The notes: generated by a model from the letters alone, not told the origin. Shown: positions 50,715 through 59,704, counted from the stretch's first letter. The stretch is 64,000 nucleotides of DNA from JAIBJN01 sp963699495 (GCA_963699495.1 CAVOUB010000004.1:1-64000), one strand, 5' to 3'. Made by a program: numbers and translations.

Positions 50715-51689
50715 CTAGGCGTACACGTTCTTCAGAGCGTCTTCCGGCTTCGGGTCGGTGCCCCTCTTCGCAAACTCGACGGAGTCCTCGGCGATGCGCG
50801 TCGCCTCGGCGTCCATCTCCTCGTACTCCTCGGCCGGGAGCTCGAGGCGCGCGCGCAAGAGCTCGATCGGGTCCCGGGCCTTGCGCAGCTCGAGAATCTC
50901 CTCCTTGGGGCGGTAGACCTGGGGGTCGCCGACGTAGTGGCCCGAGAGGCGGACGCAGTCGGCGACGACGAAGACCGGCCCCTTGCCGTCGCGTGCGTGC
51001 TTGAGCGCCTTCTTCGCCGTCTCGTAGACGGCCTCGACGTCCTGGCCGTCGACGGCCATCGACGTCATGCCGAAGGCCTCGGCCCGCTTCGTCATGTCCT
51101 CGAGGGGCAGGTGCTGCCTGGCGGGAGTCGACTCCGCGTAGTGGTTGTTCTCGCAGACGAAGACCGCCGGCACGGTCCAGAGCTGCGCGAGGTTGAGCGA
51201 TTCGTGGAACGTGCCGATGTTCGTCGCGCCGTCGCCGAAGAAGGCGACCGCTACGCGCGGCTCGCCGCGCATCTTGAAGGCGAGCCCGGCGCCGACGATG
51301 CCCGGGAGGCCCCCTCCCACGACCGCGTTCGCGCCCATGTTCCCGCGCTCGACGTCATAGAGGTGCATGGAGCCGCCGTAGCCGTGGCTGCAGCCCTCGA
51401 CCTTGCCGTAGAGCTCCGCCATGACCTCGTTCGGATGCGTGCCCTTGGCGATCGTGTGCCCGTGCGCGCGGTGGGTCGACGCGATCACGTCGCTCTCCTC
51501 GAGCGCGCGGCAGACGCCCACCGCGACGGCCTCCTGGCCGATGGCGACGTGGAGAAAGCCGGGGAGCTCGCCCGCTCGGAAGCGCTCCTCCACCTTCTCC
51601 TCGAACCGGCGGATCAGCAGCATCTCCCGAAGGAAGTCCTTCAGGCGCTCGGTCGGCACTGCCTGCCCCTTTTCCTCGAGGGTTGCCAC
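50715..51689 (-). CDS. pdhA: 2-oxoacid (pyruvate-type) dehydrogenase E1, alpha subunit
   Basis: 324 aa, TPP-binding. The motif G-D-G-A-T-N-I-G-T-F-H-E-S-L-N-L-A (about 167-183) with C-E-N-N-H-Y-A following is the thiamine-pyrophosphate signature; I-A-S-T-H-R-A-H-G-H-T-I-A and Y-G-G-S-M-H-L-Y are the expected E1alpha loops. First gene of pdhA-pdhB-pdhC-VOC. An acetoin dehydrogenase cannot be excluded on sequence alone. Confidence 0.9.
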   Translation of the reverse strand: MATLEEKGQAVPTERLKDFLREMLLIRRFEEKVEERFRAGELPGFLHVAIGQEAVAVGVCRALEESDVIASTHRAHGHTIAKGTHPNEVMAELYGKVEGCSHGYGGSMHLYDVERGNMGANAVVGGGLPGIVGAGLAFKMRGEPRVAVAFFGDGATNIGTFHESLNLAQLWTVPAVFVCENNHYAESTPARQHLPLEDMTKRAEAFGMTSMAVDGQDVEAVYETAKKALKHARDGKGPVFVVADCVRLSGHYVGDPQVYRPKEEILELRKARDPIELLRARLELPAEEYEEMDAEATRIAEDSVEFAKRGTDPKPEDALKNVYA

Positions 51690-51734
51690 GGCGCCGACAA
51701 GCTAGCAAAGCGGGCGCAATACAATGGCTTCCCG

Positions 51735-52401
51735 ATGGCACTGGCCGAACGCCTGGACGAGATCGTGCGCGGGCTACCCCGCGACTGGGAGCGCGCCCGC
51801 CTCGACCTCACCGTCGAGGAGCCCGGCGACGCCGACCGCGCGGCGCTGATCCTCGCCCCCGCGACACCGGGGCGATCCGGCACCGCCGTTCGCCCTCTAC
51901 GTCCACGACGGCACGCGGGGCCTGTCCCCGTCACCGGGGCTCGCCCGGCGCGTGCTCGCGCGACTCGACGAGGCGGGCATCAAGGGGCGCGTGCGGCTCG
52001 TGGAGCACGAGCGGCCCGCCGCGCAACCGGCGGCTGCTGCCCCCGCAGCCGGGGAACAGCCGACCCTCGCAGGCTCCTGGGACGCGCTCGTCCGCCGCCT
52101 GCCCTCCGACTGGAGCGACCTCTACGCCGAGCTCGAGCTCGATTCCACGGACTACCTCGACCGGGGCGCGCTCCTGCTCGCGCCGATCAACCCCGCCCGC
52201 GCGGGCGGGCCGGCCAGCTTCCGCTTCCGGGCGGCCAACCGGAAGGGCTACGGCGTCGCGCCGGTGATGGCCCGCCGTTCCTTCGAGCGGCTGGACAACG
52301 AAGGGCTGACCGGCCGCCTCCGCGTCCTCCGCGTCCTCTCCGACACGAACGCCCCTTTCTCGCAGGGGCCCGTGTGGCGAGTGGGCGGACGCGCCGTGTG
52401 A
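51735..52401 (+). CDS. protein with two tandem homologous domains, frame broken
   Basis: Not a known family. Correcting one extra G in the GGGG run at 51869-51872 joins ATG 51735 to the frame ending at 52401 (about 221 aa) and gives T-P-G-D-P-A-P-P-F-A-L-Y-V-H-D-G at the junction. The corrected protein has two copies of an 85-residue module: L-D-E-I-V-R-G-L-P-R-D-W-E...A-L-I-L-A-P and W-D-A-L-V-R-R-L-P-S-D-W-S...A-L-L-L-A-P, each ending in a helix and a strand (A-R-L-D-E-A-G-I-K-G-R-V-R-L, E-R-L-D-N-E-G-L-T-G-R-L-R-V). It is divergent from pdhA and translationally coupled (GTGA) to the next gene. Confidence 0.68.
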
Positions 52402-52736
52402 CCGAGCCCGAGCCAGCGCCGCAGGTCTCCTGGAAGGTCCTCGAGCACGGCGCCGTCGTAGTCACCGCCGACGGCTCCGAGGCGGCCAAGGTCGTCGAGG
52501 TCGCCGGTGACCGCGCGCTCGACATCTTCAGCGGCCTCGTCGTCACGTTCGGGCCCGCTCGACGGGAAGCGCTACCTCCCGGCGGAGCATGTCGTGGCCA
52601 TCTGGCCACGCCGGGTCCAGGTCGACCTGACGCCGCGCTGAGATCGAGGGCCTGTCGCCCTATCAGGAGCCGGTGGTGAAACAGCTTCCGAAGGAGAGCT
52701 TCTTCAAGCGGCTGCGCCGCCGCCTCTTCGGCTAGC
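52398..52736 (+). pseudogene. PRC-barrel/DUF2171-like small protein, frame broken twice
   Basis: Reading starts at GTG 52398 (SWKVLEHGAVVVTADGSEAA), which resembles the PRC-barrel or DUF2171 type of small beta-barrel. One extra G in 52551-52553 must be removed to continue as F-G-P-L-D-G-K-R-Y-L-P-A-E-H-V-V-A-I-W-P, and a further one-base slip at about 52,639 gives E-I-E-G-L-S-P-Y-Q-E-P and ends at TAG 52734-52736 after R-L-R-R-R-L-F-G. The corrected protein is about 112 aa. Either a decaying gene or sequence error; the second explanation is favoured by other frame breaks in this window. Confidence 0.55.
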
Positions 52737-53189
52737 CCGGCGCACCATGCCCAGCTGGATCGGGACGAGCGGGAACACGGCGGCTTCGCGCAGGTAGAGC
52801 CGAGGCGAGCCGGGCGTCCGCGCGCCTTCGACGGAGACCTGCACGCCGGGGAGCAGGGAGCGAAAGAGGGCGCGCGCCCGCAGGCGGTGCCAGGAGGAGG
52901 TGACGACGACCACCTCGCGCACTCCCAGCTCACGTGCGTGCGCGGCCGCGTTCGCCGCGTTCTCGGCCGTGATGCGGGCGTCCGGGTCGCTGATGAGCGC
53001 CGTGGTCGAGCCGGGCCACGCACGGCGCATCAGCTCCGCCTCCGGGAGCCTGCCGGGCCGGCGTGACCAGCCGGACAGAAGAACGGCATCGCCGTCGCCG
53101 GCCAGGCCGGCCGCGTGCTCGAGTCGCGCGGCGCAGATCGGGTGGAGATCGCCGCCGCGCCCGTCGGAGTAGCCCAGGACGACGATGAG
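52704..53189 (-). CDS. DUF218 (YdcF/SanA-like) protein, start not determined
   Basis: About 161 aa: L-I-V-V-L-G-Y-S-D-G-R-G-G at the N-terminus, L-L-S-G-W-S-R-R, T-A-E-N-A-A-N-A-A-A-H-A-R-E-L-G, and V-V-V-T-S-S-W-H-R-L-R-A-R. This is the Rossmann-like DUF218 fold seen in YdcF and SanA. No ATG, GTG or TTG lies in frame before the first strand; it begins close to the pheT stop (53203). The 3' end overlaps the plus-strand gene by about 30 bases. Confidence 0.75.
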   Translation of the reverse strand, partial: LIVVLGYSDGRGGDLHPICAARLEHAAGLAGDGDAVLLSGWSRRPGRLPEAELMRRAWPGSTTALISDPDARITAENAANAAAHARELGVREVVVVTSSWHRLRARALFRSLLPGVQVSVEGARTPGSPRLYLREAAVFPLVPIQLGMVRRASRRGGGAAA

Positions 53190-53202
53190 GCGCCGGACCC
53201 GC

Positions 53203-55497
53203 TCAGGCCCGGAGCTCGGCACCGAACCTCTCCGCGAGCGCGGCGACGATGCGCTCGCGGATCGCGCGGGCGTCCTCGTCCGAGAGCGTGCGTTCCGGCG
53301 ACTGGAAGGACACGTGCAGCGCCACCGACTTCCTGCCCGGCGGGATCGGCTCCCCTCGGTAGACGTCGAAGATCGCCACATCGCGGAGCTCGGCGCCGGC
53401 CGCCTCCCTCGCGGCCGCGACGAGATCGCCGGCGAGGATGTCCTCGTCGACGACGAACGCCAGGTCCTGGTGCACGGCGGGAAAGCTGACGACGTCCTCG
53501 TACTCCACGCGCTCGGGAACCTGGTCGAACAGCGTGTCGAGGTCGAGCTCGAAGACTCCCCAGGAGCCCTCCAGGAGCGCCGGGTGAAGCTCGCCGAGCC
53601 AGCCGGCCTCCAGCTTCGCGGCCTTGCCGGGATGGAGGAACGGCAGCTGCGTCCGCTCGACGCGAAGCTCGATGCCGAGGGCCTCGTAGAGCGCCTCGAC
53701 AGCGCCCTTCGCGCGCAGATAGCCGCCCTCGGCGATGGCGCCGAGCCGCCAGCGCTCGTTCGGAAGCTCTTCGCCGCTCGGGAGGTAGACGCGGGCGATC
53801 TCGAAGAGCGCGATGCCCTCGTTCCCGGCGGCCACGTTGTGCGCCGCGGCGGCGACGAGCCCCTCCAGCAGAGTCGTCCTGAGAACGCCGTGCTCCGACG
53901 TGAGCGGATCGGGGAGGCGAAGCGCCTCCGGCTCCAGGTCCCGGGCGACGAGGCTCAGCGTGTAGGCCTCGAAGAAGCCCGCGCCGACGAGCACGTCCTC
54001 CACGAGCCGCCGCAGGCGCTGGCTCTGCGAGAGCCGCCCGAACATGGCGCTCCTGAGCGGGAGCGTGAAGGGGATCTTCTCGAGCCCGTGGACCCGCGCG
54101 ACCTCCTCGACGAGATCGATCTCGCGGGTGGCGTCGCGCATGCGCCAGGTGGGGACGTGGACGTCCCAGCCCGGGACGACGTCGAACCCGAGCCGTTCGA
54201 GGATGTCCTTCTGCTCCTGCTCCTCGATGTCGACCCCGATGATCCTGTTCGCACGGCTCGTCCGGTGGTGGACGACGGGCGGCTTCGGGAGCTCACCCTT
54301 GGCGTCGGTGTCCCCCGTCCAGCGCGCGCCGGTCAGCTCGACGATGAGCTGCGTGGCGAGCCGTGCGGCGTGCGGGGCCAGGTAGGGGTCCACTCCCTTC
54401 TCCCAGCGGTTCGACCCCTCGGTGCGGAGCGAGTGGCGCTCGGAGCTCCACAGGATCGTGCCCGGCTCGAAGTTCGCCGCCTCGAGGAGCACCGCGGTCG
54501 TCTGGTCGGTGACCTCGGTGTCGAGACCGCCCATGATCCCGGCGAACGCGACGGCCCGCTCGGCGTCGGCGATGACGAGGTCGGCGGGATCGAGCTTGCG
54601 GAGGTTGCCGTCGAGGCTGGTGAACTCCTCTCCGGGCCGCGCGCGGCGGACGACGATCCGCCCGCCGCGAAGCGTGTCGAAGTCGAACGCGTGCAGCGGG
54701 TTCCCGAGCGCGAGCATGACGTAGTTCGTCACGTCGACCACGTTCGAGATCGGGCGCATCCCGGCCGCGGTGAGGCGCGCCTTCAGCCACGGGGGCGACG
54801 GGCCGACCCGGACGTCGCGGAAGAGCCGCCCGATGTAGCGCGGGCAGCCCTCGTAGTCCTCGATCGTCACCTCGGGGTGCTCCTCGCCGGCGAGCGGCGG
54901 ATCCTCCCCCGGCATCGGCTTCAGCTCGGCCGCGAAGAGGGCGGCCACCTCGCGCGCGATCCCGTAGACGGAGAGGCAGTCGGGCCGGTTCCGCGTCACC
55001 TCGATCTCCAGCACCTCCTCCCCCAGCGGAAGGACGTCCCGAAGCGGCGTGCCCGGCTCCCAAGGCTCGGAGAGGACAAGGATCCCGGCGTGGTCGGCGC
55101 TGAGCTGCAGCTCGGATTCCGAGAGGATCATCCCGTCGGAGACCGCACCGCGCAGCTTCGCCCGCTCGAGCGTGCGGCCGTCGGGGAGCACCGCCCCAGG
55201 CAGGGCGACCGCGACGGTCGCGCCCTCGCCGAAGTTCCACGCGCCGCAGACGATCTGGCGCGGCTCGTCCTCGCCTACGTCCACACGGCAGAGCTGGAGC
55301 CGGTCGGCGTTCGGATGCTTCCCTGCCTCGACCACACGCCCGACGAGGTAGCGGCCGTGGTTGCCGTTCTCGTCGGCCACGCCGCGAAAGGAGATGCGCT
55401 CGACCTCGCCCGTGGCGATGGCGAGGCGGTCCGCGATCTCCCGCGTCGGCGCGTCGGGGTCGACGTATTCGCGGAGCCAGGAGACCGGGATCTTCAT
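53203..55497 (-). CDS. pheT: phenylalanyl-tRNA synthetase beta subunit
   Basis: 764 aa, complete: M-K-I-P-V-S-W-L-R-E-Y-V at the start, EMAP-type tRNA-binding domain (about 40-150), B3/B4 editing domain (T-R-N-R-P-D-C-L-S; D-V-T-N-Y-V-M-L near 255), B5 and catalytic-like B6-B7 domains, and a C-terminal anticodon-binding ferredoxin fold (S-F-P-A-V-H-Q-D-L-A-F-V-V). It follows pheS with one base between stop and start codons (TGAGATG). Confidence 0.97.
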   Translation of the reverse strand: MKIPVSWLREYVDPDAPTREIADRLAIATGEVERISFRGVADENGNHGRYLVGRVVEAGKHPNADRLQLCRVDVGEDEPRQIVCGAWNFGEGATVAVALPGAVLPDGRTLERAKLRGAVSDGMILSESELQLSADHAGILVLSEPWEPGTPLRDVLPLGEEVLEIEVTRNRPDCLSVYGIAREVAALFAAELKPMPGEDPPLAGEEHPEVTIEDYEGCPRYIGRLFRDVRVGPSPPWLKARLTAAGMRPISNVVDVTNYVMLALGNPLHAFDFDTLRGGRIVVRRARPGEEFTSLDGNLRKLDPADLVIADAERAVAFAGIMGGLDTEVTDQTTAVLLEAANFEPGTILWSSERHSLRTEGSNRWEKGVDPYLAPHAARLATQLIVELTGARWTGDTDAKGELPKPPVVHHRTSRANRIIGVDIEEQEQKDILERLGFDVVPGWDVHVPTWRMRDATREIDLVEEVARVHGLEKIPFTLPLRSAMFGRLSQSQRLRRLVEDVLVGAGFFEAYTLSLVARDLEPEALRLPDPLTSEHGVLRTTLLEGLVAAAAHNVAAGNEGIALFEIARVYLPSGEELPNERWRLGAIAEGGYLRAKGAVEALYEALGIELRVERTQLPFLHPGKAAKLEAGWLGELHPALLEGSWGVFELDLDTLFDQVPERVEYEDVVSFPAVHQDLAFVVDEDILAGDLVAAAREAAGAELRDVAIFDVYRGEPIPPGRKSVALHVSFQSPERTLSDEDARAIRERIVAALAERFGAELRA

Positions 55498-55498
55498 C

Positions 55499-56494
55499 TC
55501 AGAACTGCCGCAGCACGCGGAGGTCGTTCTCCCAGAGGAGGCCGAGGGCGGGCAGGCCGTGGCGGAGCATGGCGACGCGCTCGAGGCCCATGCCGAACGC
55601 GAAGCCCGTCCACTCCTCCGGGTCCAGGCCGACGAACTCGAACAGCGCCGGGTCGACCATGCCCGAGCCGGCGATCTCGATCCACCCGGAGTAACGGCAC
55701 ACCGGACACCCCTGGCCCTCGCAGAGGAAGCAGCTGACGTCCGGCTCGAGCGACGGCTCCGTAAAGGGGAAGTCGTGCGTGCGGAAGCGCATCTCGCGCT
55801 CCTCGCCGAAGAGCGCGCGCATCATGTGCAGGAGCGTGCCCTTGAGGTCTGCCATGGTGAGGCCGCGGTCGACCGCGAGGCCCTCGACCTGGTGGAAGAT
55901 CGGTGTGTGGGTCGCGTCTGGCGTGTCCCGGCGGTAGACGCGGCCGAGCGAGACCATGTAGATCGGCGGCGGCTGCGACTCCATGACCCGTATCTGCGAC
56001 GGCGACGTCTCGGTCCGCAAGAGCACGTCGTCGGTCAGGAAGACCGACTGGAGCGGCGAACGGGCCGGGTGGTCGGCAGGGAAGTTGAGCGCGTCGAAGT
56101 TGTAGTGGGTCGTCTCGACCTCGCGGCCGTCCACGACCTGGTATCCGAGCCCGAGGAAGATGTCCTCCACCTCGCGACGGATCTGGGTGATCAGGTGGAG
56201 GTGGCCGCGCGGCCGCGACTCGCCCGGGAGCGTGATGTCCAGGACCTCCTCGGTGAGCCTGCGGTCGAGCTCGGCCCGCTCGAGCTCGACCTGGCGCTCG
56301 GCGACCGCCTCCTCGAGAGCCTGGCGCAGCGTGTTCAGCGTGCTGCCCGTCTCCGCGTCCCGAACCTCGCGGAGCGCCTGCTTCAGCTCGCTCTTCCGGC
56401 CGAGGTAGCGAACGCGCGCGTCGTCGAGGTCGTCGAGCGTGGAAGCGCCCGCAATCGCGCTTCGCGCCTCGCTTTCCACGGCCTGCGCATCCAT
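55499..56494 (-). CDS. pheS: phenylalanyl-tRNA synthetase alpha subunit
   Basis: 331 aa class II catalytic subunit: motif 2 R-V-Y-R-R-D-T-P-D-A-T-H near residue 190, F-H-Q-V-E-G, a Cys-rich zinc-ribbon-like insert (C-F-L-C-E-G-Q-G-C-P-V-C) near 258-269, and motif 3 G-M-G-L-E-R-V-A-M-L near 305. ATG 56494 has a TACGCT box six bases ahead, so it is probably leaderless; it is divergent from a methyltransferase gene. Confidence 0.97.
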   Translation of the reverse strand: MDAQAVESEARSAIAGASTLDDLDDARVRYLGRKSELKQALREVRDAETGSTLNTLRQALEEAVAERQVELERAELDRRLTEEVLDITLPGESRPRGHLHLITQIRREVEDIFLGLGYQVVDGREVETTHYNFDALNFPADHPARSPLQSVFLTDDVLLRTETSPSQIRVMESQPPPIYMVSLGRVYRRDTPDATHTPIFHQVEGLAVDRGLTMADLKGTLLHMMRALFGEEREMRFRTHDFPFTEPSLEPDVSCFLCEGQGCPVCRYSGWIEIAGSGMVDPALFEFVGLDPEEWTGFAFGMGLERVAMLRHGLPALGLLWENDLRVLRQF

Positions 56495-56500
56495 CGCCGG

Positions 56501-56510
56501 AGCGTATCAT
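56501..56510. promoter_or_regulatory. overlapping divergent -10 boxes for pheS and a methyltransferase gene
   Basis: AGCGTATCAT holds TACGCT on the minus strand (six bases before ATG 56494 of pheS) and TATCAT on the plus strand (seven bases before GTG 56518), overlapping by two bases. Confidence 0.5.
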
Positions 56511-56517
56511 CGGGTCC

Positions 56518-57219
56518 GTGAGCGCCTACGACGCAATCGCCGAGCTCTACGACCCGTGGAGCCGGACCGTCACAGAGGACATCGGCTTCTACGTCGCGGA
56601 GGCCCGCAAGGCCCAGGGCACCGTGGTGGAGCTCGGGGTCGGGACGGGGCGGATCGCCGTGCCCATCGCGGCGGCGGGGGTTCCCGTGATCGGCGTCGAC
56701 TCGTCGGCCGGGATGCTGGAGGTGTGCCGCCGGCGGGCGGAGGAGGCGGGGGTCGACCGCCTCCTGGACCTCCGGATCGGCGACCTGCGCGACCCGCCCG
56801 TGACAGAGCAGGTCCGGCTCGTCACTTCGCCGTTCCGCGCCCTGCTCCACCTGGAGACCGACGCCGAGCGGCGCCGGGCGCTGGCCTCGGCCCACCGGCT
56901 CCTGCTTCCCGGGGGTCGCCTCGTCTTCGACGTCTTCGCGCCGAGCATCGAAGACGTCGAGGACACCCACGACCGCTGGCTCGAGCGCGAGCCGGGCATC
57001 TGGGAGCTCGCGCACTGGGACCTCGAGCGCCGCGTCCTCACCCTGCGCCTGCGCGGCCCGGATACCGAGACGTCACTCGACCTCGCCTGGCTCCCGGCCG
57101 AGGAGTGGCGTGGCCTCCTGGAGGACGCAGGCTTCGAGGTCGTCGCCTGCTACGGCTGGTTCGACCTGCGCCCGTACGCCGGCGGCGAGGACTCCATCTG
57201 GCTCGCGCGGCGCCCCTGA
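56518..57219 (+). CDS. SAM-dependent methyltransferase
   Basis: 233 aa class I methyltransferase: motif I V-V-E-L-G-V-G-T-G-R-I-A near residue 38, motif II G-V-D-S-S-A-G-M-L, and the post-motif L-L-L-P-G-G-R-L-V-F-D-V-F. No indication of the acceptor. GTG 56518 is preceded by TATCAT and probably leaderless. Confidence 0.85.
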   Translation: MSAYDAIAELYDPWSRTVTEDIGFYVAEARKAQGTVVELGVGTGRIAVPIAAAGVPVIGVDSSAGMLEVCRRRAEEAGVDRLLDLRIGDLRDPPVTEQVRLVTSPFRALLHLETDAERRRALASAHRLLLPGGRLVFDVFAPSIEDVEDTHDRWLEREPGIWELAHWDLERRVLTLRLRGPDTETSLDLAWLPAEEWRGLLEDAGFEVVACYGWFDLRPYAGGEDSIWLARRP

Positions 57220-57239
57220 AGGCCAGGTCCCCGGCGGCC

Positions 57240-57290
57240 ACGTCCGGGGTCTGACCCGGGACACGGCTCTCTGGGGACGAAAGGTGAACG
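57240..57290. repeat. REP-like sequence related to the 26.7-kb repeats
   Basis: CGTCCGGGGTCTGACCCGGG followed by ACACGG recalls the GGGGTCAGACCCC...GTGTCCC block in the tandem duplication at 26711-27024. The 173-base gap (57220-57392) also contains several smaller GC-rich inverted repeats and no open frame with a ribosome site. Confidence 0.45.
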
Positions 57291-57392
57291 ACGTTAGGGC
57301 AAGCGCCCGCCCGGCCGTGACAACGTTCCACAGGCGGTCGCTGCGGACATGCCCCGGAGGGGCGCGTCCGGGACAGTGGCCCGAAGGGACGG

Positions 57393-57779
57393 TTAGCGGC
57401 CCCAGCCTGGGTGCGGCTCGTGCTTGCCGTCCTCGACGTGCCAGTACTCACGGAGCTCCTCGCAGCGGCCGTCTTCGGCGAAGCGGAGGAGAAGGCTGCC
57501 CGGCAGCGTGATCCAGGCTCCCTCGTCTCGCATGATCGCCCACCACTCGACGACCGCCTTCGACCCCTCGACGACCGGCTCCCCGAAGCGCAGGTCGAGC
57601 TCCTCCTGGGTCGAGGTGGCACGCGTCCAGTAGTCCCGAATCCCCTCCGACCCCCTGTGCGGCTCGCGGAACGGATGCGACCGATAGAGGGCGTCGTCGG
57701 TGAAGAGCGCGACAACCGCCTTCGGGTCGCGGTCCACCCAGGCGCGCCCGTACGCCGCGATCCACTCCCTAGCGTTCAT
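57393..57779 (-). CDS. SnoaL/NTF2-like protein
   Basis: 128 aa with the cone-fold pattern W-I-A-A-Y-G-R-A-W-V-D-R-D-P-K-A-V-V-A-L-F and D-A-L-Y-R-S-H-P-F, then W-W-A-I-M and L-R-E-Y-W-H-V. Such domains are small-molecule isomerases, hydrolases or binding proteins. ATG 57779 directly follows GGAGGGGGAGGGAC and overlaps the spoU stop (ATGA); ATG 57800 lies further upstream without a ribosome site. Confidence 0.8.
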   Translation of the reverse strand: MNAREWIAAYGRAWVDRDPKAVVALFTDDALYRSHPFREPHRGSEGIRDYWTRATSTQEELDLRFGEPVVEGSKAVVEWWAIMRDEGAWITLPGSLLLRFAEDGRCEELREYWHVEDGKHEPHPGWGR

Positions 57780-58501
57780 CTGTCCCTCCCCCTCCTCCAT
57801 TCGTAGAGCGCGATCGCGCCCGCCGTTGCGACGTTGAGCGACTCCGCGCGGCCTCCCTGCGGGATCGTCGCGGCGGCGTCCGAGGCCTCGAGCACGGCAA
57901 CGGGCAGACCCTCCCGCTCGGCCCCGAGCACGAAGACAACCCGTTCCGGCAGCTCGAGCTCCGGGAGCGGCACGCCGTCGCGGGGGACGAGGGCGACGCG
58001 CGGCATGCCCTCGCCGTCCTCGAAGCGGCCGAGCGGAACTCGGAAGATCGAGCCGGCCGACGCACGGACCGCCTTCGGCCCGGTTGGATCCCCAGAGCCG
58101 GCCGAGAGGAGGACGAACGCCGGCCCGAGTGCGTCCGCGGCCCGCAGGAGCGTGCCGAGGTTCCCGGGGTCGGCGACGCGCCAGAGCGCGAGACCGACCG
58201 GCAGGTCCAGGCCGCGCGGGAGGTCCGCCCGCCGGAAGACCGCGACGACCCTGGCCGGATGCGGGAGCGTCGAAAGCCCGGCCATGACGTCCGGCGCGAC
58301 GAGCTCCGCACCGGGCAGCCGCTCGACGAGCGCAGGACGCTCCGCGTCCACAAGCGCTTCGACCGGCTCGAGGCCGGCGTCGAGACCCGCGGCCACCAGA
58401 TCCTCGCCCTCGCAGGCGAAGAGCCCGAGCTTCTCGCGTTGGCGCCGCCCCTCGAGCTTGCGAACGAGCTTGACCCGCGGATTGGCCGCGGACGTGATCA
58501 C
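57776..58501 (-). CDS. SpoU/TrmH-family RNA 2'-O-methyltransferase
   Basis: 241 aa. N-terminal substrate-binding domain (V-K-L-V-R-K-L...C-E-G-E-D-L-V), then the SPOUT knot: D-P-G-N-L-G-T-L-L-R-A-A-D-A (motif 1), F-V-L-G-A-E-R-E-G-L-P (motif 2) and S-L-N-V-A-T-A-G-A-I-A-L-Y-E-W (motif 3). Methylates rRNA or tRNA ribose. Fourteen bases after rplT, so probably co-transcribed with the infC operon, as is common. Confidence 0.92.
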   Translation of the reverse strand: MITSAANPRVKLVRKLEGRRQREKLGLFACEGEDLVAAGLDAGLEPVEALVDAERPALVERLPGAELVAPDVMAGLSTLPHPARVVAVFRRADLPRGLDLPVGLALWRVADPGNLGTLLRAADALGPAFVLLSAGSGDPTGPKAVRASAGSIFRVPLGRFEDGEGMPRVALVPRDGVPLPELELPERVVFVLGAEREGLPVAVLEASDAAATIPQGGRAESLNVATAGAIALYEWRRGRDR

Positions 58502-58514
58502 GCCGCGCCCGGGG

Positions 58515-58874
58515 CTACGCTTCGAGCGCGGCCTTCGCCCGCTCGGCGATCTTCGTGAACGCGGCCGGGTCGTTGACCGCGATGTCGGCGAGCGCCTTCC
58601 GGTCGAGCTCGATCTCGGCTTTCCGGCAGCCCGCGACGAACTGGTTGTACGAGAGGCCCTCCTGGCGCGCGGCTGCGTTGATCCGCACGATCCAGAGCCG
58701 CCGGAAGACGCGCTTGCGCTTCTTGCGGTCGCGGTAGGCGTGGTTGTCGGCCTTCTGGACGGCCTCCTTGGCCTTCCGGTACGAGATCGAGCTCTGGCCG
58801 ACGTAGCCCTTCGCGCGCTCGAGGACCTTGCGGCGCTTCTTGCGCGCGTGGACGGATCGCTTGACGCGAGGCAT
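58515..58874 (-). CDS. rplT: ribosomal protein bL20
   Basis: 119 aa, start M-P-R-V-K-R-S-V-H-A-R-K-K-R-R-K-V-L and the conserved G-L-S-Y-N-Q-F-V-A-G-C-R-K-A. Basic N-terminal extension binds 23S rRNA. GGAGGAAGC precedes the ATG. Third gene of infC-rpmI-rplT; in E. coli bL20 represses this operon, and similar control is possible here. Confidence 0.98.
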   Translation of the reverse strand: MPRVKRSVHARKKRRKVLERAKGYVGQSSISYRKAKEAVQKADNHAYRDRKKRKRVFRRLWIVRINAAARQEGLSYNQFVAGCRKAEIELDRKALADIAVNDPAAFTKIAERAKAALEA

Positions 58875-58893
58875 TCGCTTCCTCCTCCTACCT

Positions 58894-59088
58894 CTACCGC
58901 CCGAGCAGGCGCTTGACCTCGCGGACGTCGCTCTCGTCCACGGGCTGGTCGCTGCGGAACGCGCGGTGCCGCTTGGCGGACTTCTTCTCGAGATTGTGGC
59001 TCTGCATGGCATGGCGCCGCAGCACGCGGCCCGTGCCGGTGATCTTGAATCGCTTCTTCGCGGCTGAGTTCGTCTTCTGCTTAGGCAC
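58894..59088 (-). CDS. rpmI: ribosomal protein bL35
   Basis: 64 aa, M-P-K-Q-K-T-N-S-A-A-K-K-R-F-K-I-T-G-T-G then R-R-H-A-M-Q-S-H-N-L-E-K-K-S. Normal size and lysine-rich. Overlaps infC by eight bases. Confidence 0.98.
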   Translation of the reverse strand: MPKQKTNSAAKKRFKITGTGRVLRRHAMQSHNLEKKSAKRHRAFRSDQPVDESDVREVKRLLGR

Positions 59089-59662
59089 TTTGCGTTGCTC
59101 CCACTTCTCGTCCGGCGTTTCTGTGCGGCGCCAGCACCATGACCATGTTGCGTCCGTCCTGGAGCGGCGGCGACTCGATCGTCCCGAGCTCCTTCACGTC
59201 ATCGGCCAGTCGCATGAGCAGGTCGCGCCCGCGCTCCGGATGCGTCTGCTCGCGGCCTCGAAACATGATCGTCACCTTCACCTTCGCCCGGTTGCCCAGG
59301 AACCTCGCGACGTGGCCCTTCTTCGTCTCGTAGTCGTGGACGCCGATCTTGGGGCGGAGCTTGATCTCCTTGACCTGGATCTGAGACTGGTGCTTCCTCG
59401 CGGTCTTGGCCTTCTGCTCCTGCTCGTACTTGTACTTGCCGTAGTCCATGATCCGGGCCACCGGCGGGTCGGCGCTCGCCGCGACCTCGACCAGGTCCAG
59501 ATCCTTGGAGTAGGCGTACTCGAGCGCCTCGGCCGTCGGCTTGATGCCGACCTGCGAGCCGTCCGAGTCGACGAGTCTCACGCGCGGGACACGGATGGAC
59601 TCGTTGATCCGAGTCGTGTCCTGCTGCGGCCTGGCCTGCTCGAACCTGCGCCGCGGCCTCAC
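59081..59662 (-). CDS. infC: translation initiation factor IF-3
   Basis: 193 aa: I-N-E-S-I-R-V-P-R-V-R-L-V-D near the N-terminus, D-Y-G-K-Y-K-Y-E-Q-E-Q-K at the linker, then K-V-T-I-M-F-R-G-R-E in the C-terminal domain. Start at GTG 59662, consistent with IF-3 genes using rare starts that IF-3 itself discriminates against; here GTG is common anyway, so this may mean little. A ribosome site (AGAGGAGGAAG) lies some 20 bases upstream. Confidence 0.97.
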   Translation of the reverse strand: MRPRRRFEQARPQQDTTRINESIRVPRVRLVDSDGSQVGIKPTAEALEYAYSKDLDLVEVAASADPPVARIMDYGKYKYEQEQKAKTARKHQSQIQVKEIKLRPKIGVHDYETKKGHVARFLGNRAKVKVTIMFRGREQTHPERGRDLLMRLADDVKELGTIESPPLQDGRNMVMVLAPHRNAGREVGATQSA

Positions 59663-59704
59663 TGAAACGTCACCAAGTTGTGCGACTTCCTCCTCTTAGA
59701 ACAA

